Source of the DNA: Porphyromonas vaginalis
GTDB taxonomy: Bacteria > Bacteroidota > Bacteroidia > Bacteroidales > Porphyromonadaceae
Assembly: GCF_958301595.1 (NCBI RefSeq)
Contig: NZ_CATQJU010000001.1
Span: 1,178,001-1,242,000, forward strand
Direction of reading: 5' to 3'
DNA: 64,000 nt
Shown: positions 17,895-24,207 of the stretch, in pieces
Position numbering within the stretch: position 1 is the first letter of the stretch
Layout of the letters: every line of letters begins with the position of its first letter
The notes under the pieces: generated by a model
What the model saw: the letters and a program-made list of their open reading frames with translations, nothing else
Databases searched by the model: none
Told to the model about the DNA's origin: nothing
Translations under genes and position numbers: made by a program

Positions 17895-17955
17895 TAGACC
17901 TCTTTAGGCGTACTGCATGAAACGCCTTAGGTATGAGGTCTGATGCACCGAGGTA

Positions 17956-18594
17956 TTACTCAGCGTCCTGGTGCTCCTCAGCGTGCTCGCTGCCCTCCTC
18001 CTCGGTCTCTTCAGACTCAGCTGCAGCAGTATCCTTGCTACGAGCAGCACGTGTCTGCTTGACACCGCACACGACAGCCTGTGGAGCGTCTACAAGCTCG
18101 AGACCCTCGAAGGATAGCTCGTGAACCTGGATCGTCTTGCCGAGCTTAAGGTTAGTTACGTCGATAACTAGGTTCTCAGGGATCTTGTCATAGACGGCAC
18201 GTACGCGTAGGTTGCGCTTCTCACGAACCAGCTTACCACCAGCTCTAACACCGACAGCGTGACCATCGAGTACGACTGGTACGCTCATGACGATAGGCTT
18301 GTCCTCGCTCACCTCGTAGAGGTCTGCGTGGAGCGTCTTGTCGCTTACTGGGTGAAACTGTACATCCTTGAGTACAGCCTTGACCTGCTTGCCCTCGATG
18401 TCTAGCTCGATGAGATAGATGTCTGGCGTGTAGATCAGCTTGTTGATGTCGTCAGTCTTGACGATGAGATGCTGTGTCTCGCTACCTCCGTAGAGGACTA
18501 CAGGTACGAGCCCCTCACGACGGAGCCCCTTGGTAGCTTTCTTGCCGAGCTGGTCGGCCTTGCGCACGGTGGCGCTGAGATTAAAATGCTTCAT
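17956..18594 (-). CDS. rplY: 50S ribosomal protein L25 / general stress protein Ctc
   Basis: L25 binds 5S rRNA in the large subunit. The 212-aa protein is the long TL5/Ctc form. It has an N-terminal L25 domain (residues 1-95, with LRREGLVPVVLYGG and LKDVQFHPVSDKTLHADLY) and a C-terminal beta domain (about 96-185, RAGGKLVREKRNLRVRAVYDKIP). A highly acidic tail follows (ESEETEEEGSEHAEE). The predicted promoter lies about 190 bases upstream, leaving a long untranslated leader. The IS element sits 70 bases beyond its stop. Confidence 0.95.
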   Translation of the reverse strand: MKHFNLSATVRKADQLGKKATKGLRREGLVPVVLYGGSETQHLIVKTDDINKLIYTPDIYLIELDIEGKQVKAVLKDVQFHPVSDKTLHADLYEVSEDKPIVMSVPVVLDGHAVGVRAGGKLVREKRNLRVRAVYDKIPENLVIDVTNLKLGKTIQVHELSFEGLELVDAPQAVVCGVKQTRAARSKDTAAAESEETEEEGSEHAEEHQDAE

Positions 18595-18782
18595 TAGTAC
18601 AAATAGTTAGTGTTACTCAAAATTAGTCTCGCTAATCTCCCATTACACTGTGGTGCACTACTCAGAGCCTCTGTGACGGGTGTCAGACAGTCGCATCAGA
18701 CGCCTCGTCGGCTCCGTTAGAGACCAAAGATCCCCATCACGCAAGAGGGGGTGTACAATTGGATTCATAGGAAAACCGTCCG

Positions 18783-18816
18783 CAAAGGTACGAATATTCT
18801 ACCAATCAGCGACAAA
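18783..18816 (-). promoter_or_regulatory. Promoter of rplY
   Basis: The minus strand reads TTTG (18813-18816), 22 bases, then TACCTTTG (18783-18790), both matching the Bacteroidetes consensus. The implied leader of roughly 180 bases is long enough to hold regulatory RNA, but I could not recognise a known structure in it. Confidence 0.6.
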
Positions 18817-18844
18817 GAATTTCAGATCATCGATCGCGCAACTA

Positions 18845-19010
18845 GAGACTGTTGCAAAAGTCAACAGTCTCACAATCTAGATTGTCCTGACTTTGCAGAA
18901 AGGATGAAGCGCAAGGCGCTGAGGGTGAGGTCTGAAGGGAGCATACCTCCGTATGTGACCGAAGCCGAATCCCGAAAGCAACACAGCGATTCGCCTTTAT
19001 GCAACGTCTC
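18845..19010 (+). repeat. R1 MITE-like element, copy 3 (long form)
   Basis: A 166-bp copy from GAGACTGTTGCAAAAG to GCAACGTCTC (the right end has lost two bases of CAACAGTCTC). It is flanked exactly by AACTA on both sides, a 5-bp target duplication. It lies between the divergent rplY and rpsA promoters and ends 26 bases before the rpsA -7 box. Confidence 0.92.
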
Positions 19011-19035
19011 AACTAGTTATTAGATAAGATTTTTG

Positions 19036-19043
19036 TACCTTTG
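19036..19043 (+). promoter_or_regulatory. -7 box of rpsA
   Basis: TACCTTTG is a perfect match. The -33 position falls in or next to the AACTA duplication made by R1 copy 3 and has no TTTG there. The leader is about 55 bases. Confidence 0.55.
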
Positions 19044-19104
19044 CGCCATTGTACAGAGTAACTATACATACAGTTTTACCTATTAAATCACCACAACTTA
19101 CTAA

Positions 19105-20901
19105 ATGAGTAACAATCCAACAGATCGTATCCAGCCACTCGCAGACTTCGACTGGTCTGGCTACGCACAGGACACTGACATCTCTCCAGAGATGCGCAAA
19201 GAGCGCGAGGCGATTTATGACAAGACTCTGACGACGATCAAAGAAAACGAGGTCGTCATGGGTAAGGTCATGTCTATCAGCAAGCGCGAGGTACTAGTCA
19301 ACATCGGCTACAAGAGTGCAGGTATCATCTCTGCCAACGAGTTTAACTACAACAAGGATCTCAAGGTCGGCGACGAGGTTGAGGTACTTGTCGAGAGCAA
19401 GGAGGATCGCTTCGGTCAGCTACAGCTCTCTCACCGCAAGGCGCGTGCAGCTCGTGCTTGGGAGAAGATCGCAGCTGCTCAGGAGAACGACGAGGTCATC
19501 CTGGGCTACATCAAGAGCCGTGTCAACGGCGGTATGATCGTCGATATCTTTGGCGTCGAGGCATTCCTACCTGGCTCACAGATCGACGTACGTCCTATCA
19601 AGGACTACGACGCATTTGTCGACAAGACGATGGAGTTCAAGATCGTCAAGGTCAACCCCGAGTATCGCAACGTAGTCGTATCGCACAAGGTCCTCATCGA
19701 GGCAGAGCTCGAGCAGCAGAAGAAGGAGATCATCTCCAAGCTCGAGAAGGGTCAAGTCCTCGAGGGTGTCGTCAAGGGTATCACCTCTTATGGTGCCTTC
19801 GTCGACCTCGGTGGCGTAGACGGTCTGATACATATTACCGACCTCTCTTGGGGTCGTATCGGAGATCCCTCTGAGGTGGTCTCTATCGATGAGAAGATCA
19901 ACGTGGTCATCCTCGACTTTGATGAGGAGAAGACACGTATCGCTCTCGGTCTCAAGCAGCTTATGCCACATCCATGGGATGCCCTCGATCCTAACCTTAA
20001 GGAGGGTGACATCATCCATGGCCGTGTCGTCGTCATCACTGACTACGGCGCATTTGTAGAGGTGATCCCAGGTGTCGAGGGACTGATCCACGTCAGCGAG
20101 ATGTCCTGGACGCAGCACCTACGCAGTGCTCAGGAGTTCCTCACCGTAGGTCAGGAGGTAGACGCTGTCGTCCTCATGCTCGACCGCGAGGATCGCAAGA
20201 TGAGCCTCGGTCTCAAGCAGCTCAAGCCCGATCCATGGGAGACCATCGAGCAGCGCTTCCCCGTTGGGTCTAACCACGAGGCGCGCGTACGCAACTTCAC
20301 CAACTACGGTGTCTTCGTTGAGCTCGACGAGGGTATCGATGGCCTGATCCACATCAGCGACCTCTCTTGGACGCGCAAGGTCAAGCACCCCAACGAGTTT
20401 GTCAAGGTTGGTCAGATGATCGAGGTACAGGTACTGGAGATCGACAAGGAGAATCGTCGTCTCAGCCTGGGTCACAAGCAGGTTACGGAGAATCCTTGGG
20501 ACGAGTTCGCTAAGGAGTTCACCATCGGCTCTATCCACGAGGGTACAGTCGTTCGTATGAACGAGAAGGGTGCCACCATCGCACTACCTTACGGTGTCGA
20601 GGCATTTGCTACGCCTAAGCACCTCATCAAGGAGGACGGCACTAGCGTCGCTGTAGACGAGAAGCTCCCCTTCAAGATCCTCGACTTCAACCCCGAGATG
20701 CAGCGTATCATCGTCTCTCACAGCCGTATCCACGAGGATGCTGAGCGTGCAGAGCGTCGTCAGGCTGCTACAGAAGAGCGCAACCAGCAGGTACGTGACG
20801 CTGCCGCTGTCGCTGCTACACAGCAGAGCGTAGAGCGTGCTACCCTAGGAGACCTTGACGAGCTAGCTGCTCTCAAGGAGCGTCTAGAGAGCGCTGAGTA
20901 A
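19105..20901 (+). CDS. rpsA: 30S ribosomal protein S1
   Basis: S1 carries mRNA to the 30S subunit. The 598-aa protein has six S1/OB-fold repeats (about residues 50-560). Their recurring pattern is well seen in GVVKGITSYGAFVDLGGVDG, GRVVVITDYGAFVEVIPGVEG and RVRNFTNYGVFVELDEGIDG, each followed by LIHISDLSW-type segments. The N-terminal 45 residues and the Ala/Glu-rich C-terminal tail (QAATEERNQQVRDAAAVAA) are outside the repeats. Codon use is strongly biased, as expected of a highly expressed gene. It is monocistronic and a hairpin follows. Confidence 0.97.
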   Translation: MSNNPTDRIQPLADFDWSGYAQDTDISPEMRKEREAIYDKTLTTIKENEVVMGKVMSISKREVLVNIGYKSAGIISANEFNYNKDLKVGDEVEVLVESKEDRFGQLQLSHRKARAARAWEKIAAAQENDEVILGYIKSRVNGGMIVDIFGVEAFLPGSQIDVRPIKDYDAFVDKTMEFKIVKVNPEYRNVVVSHKVLIEAELEQQKKEIISKLEKGQVLEGVVKGITSYGAFVDLGGVDGLIHITDLSWGRIGDPSEVVSIDEKINVVILDFDEEKTRIALGLKQLMPHPWDALDPNLKEGDIIHGRVVVITDYGAFVEVIPGVEGLIHVSEMSWTQHLRSAQEFLTVGQEVDAVVLMLDREDRKMSLGLKQLKPDPWETIEQRFPVGSNHEARVRNFTNYGVFVELDEGIDGLIHISDLSWTRKVKHPNEFVKVGQMIEVQVLEIDKENRRLSLGHKQVTENPWDEFAKEFTIGSIHEGTVVRMNEKGATIALPYGVEAFATPKHLIKEDGTSVAVDEKLPFKILDFNPEMQRIIVSHSRIHEDAERAERRQAATEERNQQVRDAAAVAATQQSVERATLGDLDELAALKERLESAE

Positions 20902-20961
20902 TAGATAGTGGAGGACCTGAGCGGTGCTTAGCACCCTCTGACCCTATCCATAATAAATAAC

Positions 20962-21000
20962 GAAGAGAGGTGATGACCCGTCGGGACGTCACCTCTCTTC
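20962..21000 (+). terminator. Hairpin after rpsA
   Basis: A perfect 12-bp stem GAAGAGAGGTGA/TCACCTCTCTTC lies 60 bases past the stop. Only a weak A/T tail follows. Confidence 0.7.
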
Positions 21001-21030
21001 ATATCTAGTATGTACTGATCTAAGGAAGTC

Positions 21031-21320
21031 TGACGCCGCTGGCTTATTACAATAATTTAAAGTCGACTACATATCAATACGGTGTCTTGTCGGGGAAAAG
21101 TGATTTCCACGTGGATATTTCAAAATCTCCACGTGGAGAATAAAAAATTCTTCGGAGGAATGAAATGAAACTTCGGAGGAATGAAATGAAACTTCGGAAG
21201 AAATGAATCGCCTCCACGTGGAAAATAAAAAACATCCACGTGGAGATTTGAGATTTCCCACGTGGATATTCGAGAAAGGAGGGGATCGGACGAATTTCCC
21301 CGTAAAGATATGTAAATAGA
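21031..21320 (+). repeat. R2 composite repeat, copy C
   Basis: A full copy: TGACGCCG...TTACAATAATTTA head, CCACGTGG at 21107-21114 and 21132-21139, three 21-bp units of CTTCGGAGGAATGAAATGAAA type (21150-21205), then CCACGTGG at 21214-21221, 21236-21243 and 21258-21265. The tail AAAGGAGGGGATCGGAC...AAAGATATGTAAATAG follows. The heptamer array begins directly after it. On the minus strand the 21-bp units give an in-frame SSEVSFH repeat. Confidence 0.88.
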
Positions 21321-21322
21321 AA

Positions 21323-21357
21323 TTAGAGGTTAGAGATTAGAAGTTAGAGATTAGAGG
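21323..21357 (+). repeat. TTAGARR heptamer array C
   Basis: Five uninterrupted units: TTAGAGG, TTAGAGA, TTAGAAG, TTAGAGA, TTAGAGG. They follow the R2 tail. Confidence 0.8.
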
Positions 21358-21425
21358 TCCGATCACTCTGATAGCTCAGATGGTTCCGATAGCTAACAGC
21401 CAACAGCCAAGAGCTAACAGCCAAT

Positions 21426-21703
21426 CCATGGTTGACACATTATTATATATAGTGCACACATCTATTCCCTCGCTGGTCGCTAATGGGTAGCTTCTGACAG
21501 AGCGATTATAGAGACTGTTGCATAAAGGCGAATCGCTGTGTTGCTTTCGGGATTCGGCTTCGGTCACATACGGATGTATGCCCCCTCAGACCTCACTCTC
21601 AGCGTCTTGCGCTTCATCCTTTCTGCAAAGTCTAGACAATCTTGCAAGCGAGATTGTGAAACTGTTGACTTTTGCAATAGTCTCATTATAATGCGTCAGC
21701 CTG
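21426..21703 (+). repeat. R3 repeat, copy C, interrupted by R1 copy 4
   Basis: R3 sequence runs 21426-21510 (GACACATTATTATATATAGTG to TTCTGACAGAGCGATTATA). It resumes at 21685 with ATTATAATGCGTCAGCC. Removing the R1 insertion and one ATTATA copy restores a continuous R3 like that at 54699-54788. Confidence 0.85.
21511..21684 (-). repeat. R1 MITE-like element, copy 4 (long form, inserted in R3)
   Basis: A 174-bp copy in reverse orientation (GAGACTGTTGCATAAAGG to TTTTGCAATAGTCTC). It is flanked on both sides by ATTATA, a 6-bp duplication of R3 target sequence. Confidence 0.92.
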
Positions 21704-21718
21704 AATAAAAGCTTCGGT

Positions 21719-21753
21719 TTTGACCGCTATCTCAAAAGTTGTTTGTATATTTG
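21719..21753 (+). promoter_or_regulatory. Promoter of the mini sorting-domain gene
   Basis: TTTG (21719-21722), 23 bases, then TATATTTG (21746-21753), an exact -7 box. This places the transcription start near 21760, so the upstream in-frame ATG at 21720 cannot be used and translation begins at 21774 or 21780. Confidence 0.65.
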
Positions 21754-21779
21754 CCACTACTACTAGTGACTATATGCTT

Positions 21780-22112
21780 ATGAAGCAACTACTACATACT
21801 CTATATACCCTCGTCGTTTGCGCTCTACTACTGCCTTGTGGGGCATTCGCTAGTGATCAGTGCGTAGCCGCCGAGCAGCTCTCCGACCAGCCTCTCACCA
21901 TGGTGACAGCGCAAGCCTTAGGCATCGACCAGTCTGCCCCTCAGGTAGAGGTGCGTGACGGGTCTATCATACCGCTCTGCGAGTATGAGCAGATGCAGGT
22001 CTTTAATGTCATGGGACAGGAGGTACGCAACGAGCATTTGCCGTCAGGTGTATACCTCGTGCGTCTTGTCGTGCAGGGAGAGACCTATACACTCAAAGTG
22101 GTCATACGCTAA
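21780..22112 (+). CDS. Small exported protein consisting mainly of a T9SS type A sorting domain
   Basis: The product is 110 aa from the ATG at 21780. Residues 1-24 are a signal peptide (MKQLLHTLYTLVVCALLLPCGAFA). About 25-30 residues of spacer follow, then a C-terminal domain of about 50 residues: MQVFNVMGQEVRNEHLPSGV, YLVRLVVQGETYTLKVVIR. This is the classic VYNxxGxxV / LPxGxYxV / KVxxR pattern that directs cargo through the type IX secretion system. There is thus almost no cargo, only the export signal. A terminator follows at 22149, and pheS starts 115 bases on with a separate transcript likely. The function is unknown; it might be a T9SS regulator or decoy, or the stub of a larger protein. 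Confidence 0.75.
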   Translation: MKQLLHTLYTLVVCALLLPCGAFASDQCVAAEQLSDQPLTMVTAQALGIDQSAPQVEVRDGSIIPLCEYEQMQVFNVMGQEVRNEHLPSGVYLVRLVVQGETYTLKVVIR

Positions 22113-22148
22113 TCCGACTACTAAAGCTATTCATGTAGCCCACTCGTC

Positions 22149-22208
22149 GAGAGCTATCCGCGTCGTGCTGTGCTATCGTTAGCCAGACTCACGTGGAGGA
22201 TAGCTCTC
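22149..22208 (+). terminator. Terminator between the mini sorting-domain gene and pheS
   Basis: Perfect stem GAGAGCTATCC/GGATAGCTCTC with a 38-base loop, then TT. It ends 20 bases before the pheS start. Confidence 0.6.
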
Positions 22209-22227
22209 TTGTAATATATCCTATCCT

Positions 22228-23253
22228 ATGCTTGATCAAATCCAGCAACTTCAATCAGCACTCTCCAACCTCGCAGCCTCTACACCCGAAGAGGCCGAGC
22301 AACTACGCATAGCTTATCTAGGTAAAAAAGGACGCATCACCCAGCTCTTTGAGGCCTTTCGTCAGCTTCCCCCCGAGGAGAAGCGACAGCTAGGAGCAAC
22401 ACTCAATGAGCTCAAACAAGAAGCCTCCGCACGCATCAAGGAGCTCCTATCCTCTGTTGCGACGCAGTCGGTGCAGCAGACGATCGATCTGACCCGTCCC
22501 GCCGTACCTTATCCACAAGGCTCGCGTCACCCGCTCACGCTCATACAGGAGGAGATCTGTAACATCTTCGAGCGGATGGGCTTTAGCATAGCTGAGGGAC
22601 CTGAGGTGGAGGATGACTGGCACGTCTTTGAGGCGCTCAACTTCCCGCCAGACCATCCCGCACGAGACATGCAGGACACCTTCTTTGTGGATCACAAGAG
22701 CAATATACTCCTCCGCACCCACACCTCCTCCGTGCAGACGCGTGTCATGAAGAGCCAAGAGCCGCCTATACGCGTCCTCTGCCCTGGGCGAGTCTATCGC
22801 AACGAGGCTATCTCGGCGCGTGCTCACTGCTTCTTTCACCAGATCGAGGGTCTATACATCGACCGCAACGTGAGCTATGCCGATCTTCGAGAGGCTTTGC
22901 TCTTCTTCGCTCAGTCGCTCTTTGGTGCCGATACGCAGATACGCTTGCGCCCCTCCTACTTCCCCTTTACTGAGCCGAGTGCGGAGATGGATATCTCGTG
23001 CGGCTTGTGCCATGGCGAGGGGTGTGGTTTCTGCAAGCATACTGGATGGGTCGAGATCTTGGGCTGCGGTATGGTCGATCCTAACGTGCTGGAGAACTGT
23101 GGCATCGATAGCTCCGTCTATAGTGGCTACGCCTTCGGACTAGGTGTGGAGCGCATTGCCAACCTCAAGTACAATGTCAAGGATCTGCGCTACTTCTCGG
23201 AAAACAACCTAGACTTCCTCTCGCAGTTTACCGCACACACTACACCACTCTAA
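22228..23253 (+). CDS. pheS: Phenylalanyl-tRNA synthetase alpha subunit
   Basis: The catalytic subunit of the (alpha-beta)2 enzyme that charges tRNA-Phe. The 341-aa protein has an N-terminal coiled coil that contacts tRNA (about residues 1-90). The class II core follows: motif 1 region RHPLTLIQEEICNIFERMGF (about 95), motif 2 HCFFHQIEGLYIDRNVSYADL (about 195-215) and motif 3 GYAFGLGVERIANLKYNV (about 300-318). pheT is not adjacent, as is common in Bacteroidales. nth begins 15 bases after its stop, so the two may be co-transcribed. Confidence 0.96.
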   Translation: MLDQIQQLQSALSNLAASTPEEAEQLRIAYLGKKGRITQLFEAFRQLPPEEKRQLGATLNELKQEASARIKELLSSVATQSVQQTIDLTRPAVPYPQGSRHPLTLIQEEICNIFERMGFSIAEGPEVEDDWHVFEALNFPPDHPARDMQDTFFVDHKSNILLRTHTSSVQTRVMKSQEPPIRVLCPGRVYRNEAISARAHCFFHQIEGLYIDRNVSYADLREALLFFAQSLFGADTQIRLRPSYFPFTEPSAEMDISCGLCHGEGCGFCKHTGWVEILGCGMVDPNVLENCGIDSSVYSGYAFGLGVERIANLKYNVKDLRYFSENNLDFLSQFTAHTTPL

Positions 23254-23268
23254 AGGCTGCTCAACGAC

Positions 23269-23919
23269 GTGACGCTCGACGAACGCTACCGCCTGGCACT
23301 GGAGGGGCTTGCACAGCTCTATCCCGATGCCGATACGGAGCTTATCTACCACGACCCCTTCAGTCTACTCGTAGCGGTCGTGCTCTCGGCACAGTGCACC
23401 GACAAGCGGGTCAATATGGTGACGCCGCAGCTTATGGCGCACTACCCGACGCCCGAAGCGATGGCGCGCGCCTCGGTCGATGATCTGTTAGCCTTCATGG
23501 GGAGCGTCAGCTATCCAAACAATAAGGCGAAGCACCTCATCGGGCTCTCCGAGCGGATCGTCCAGGAGCATCACGGCATCGTTCCCTCAACGCGCGAAGA
23601 GCTAGAGGCGCTCCCAGGCGTAGGACGCAAGAGTGCTAGCGTGATGCTAGCCGTCTGCTTTGAGACGCCAGCGATGCCGGTCGATACACACGTCTTCCGT
23701 GTAGCTAAGCGCATCGGGCTTGCCTCCTCACATGCTACGACGCCCTTAGCGGTCGAGCAAGCACTCGTCAAGCGCATCCCACAGGCACAACTCATACGTG
23801 CGCATCATCAGCTCATCTTGCTGGGACGCTACATCTGCAAGGCGCGCAAGCCACTCTGTGCAGAGTGTACCCTCCACAACTGCTGTCGCCACTATGCCAC
23901 AGCCTCCCAAAAGCAATAA
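23269..23919 (+). CDS. nth: Endonuclease III (DNA glycosylase/AP lyase)
   Basis: A base-excision repair enzyme that removes oxidised pyrimidines. The 216-aa protein begins at GTG (no closer ATG) 15 bases after pheS. The helix-hairpin-helix LPGVGRKSASVML carries the catalytic lysine (about 121). The catalytic aspartate is in PVDTHVFRVAKR (about 139). The 4Fe-4S cluster cysteines are in CKARKPLCAECTLHNCC (about 188-204, spacing C-x6-C-x2-C-x5-C). All key residues are present and length is normal. Confidence 0.95.
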   Translation: MTLDERYRLALEGLAQLYPDADTELIYHDPFSLLVAVVLSAQCTDKRVNMVTPQLMAHYPTPEAMARASVDDLLAFMGSVSYPNNKAKHLIGLSERIVQEHHGIVPSTREELEALPGVGRKSASVMLAVCFETPAMPVDTHVFRVAKRIGLASSHATTPLAVEQALVKRIPQAQLIRAHHQLILLGRYICKARKPLCAECTLHNCCRHYATASQKQ

Positions 23920-23996
23920 GCACATACATAAGTAGCCCACAGGCAACTCCATCGCATACCCTGAGAAGAGCGAGGCCTTATAGTCTCTGCTCCATA

Positions 23997-24023
23997 GAGA
24001 CTGTTGACTTTTGCAACAGTCTC
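23997..24023. repeat. R1 solo palindrome, copy 5 (27 bp)
   Basis: GAGACTGTTG, ACTTTTG, CAACAGTCTC. The flanks CCATA and ACATA match in four of five bases, so any target duplication has decayed. Confidence 0.8.
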
Positions 24024-24065
24024 ACATAACCTTTGTACGCCCTATCTGCTAGGGGTTCATAAACT

Positions 24066-24105
24066 ACGAGGGAGACCTCCGCTACTATGTGGGAGTCTCC
24101 CTCGT
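24066..24105. terminator. Bidirectional hairpin between nth and the InlB-repeat gene
   Basis: ACGAGGGAGACTCC-type stem (ACGAGGGAGAC pairing with GTCTCCCTCGT) around a small loop. It lies between two convergent genes. Confidence 0.65.
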
Positions 24106-24135
24106 GATATATTACAGTGCTGTGTCTCCTATTAG

Positions 24136-24162
24136 GAGACTGTTGATTTTTGCAACAGTCTC
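24136..24162. repeat. R1 solo palindrome, copy 6 (27 bp)
   Basis: GAGACTGTTG, ATTTTTG, CAACAGTCTC, flanked exactly by ATTAG on both sides (5-bp target duplication). It lies 45 bases after the end of the InlB-repeat gene. Confidence 0.85.
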
Positions 24163-24207
24163 ATTAGGAGCGTCGCGCTGTGGCCCTAGTGGACCATCGG
24201 TTTACTC

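Noticed and set aside
21323-21357. CRISPR array
   Set aside because: The heptamer arrays have no spacers, and no cas genes occur in the window. R2 minisatellite units are also tandem without spacers.
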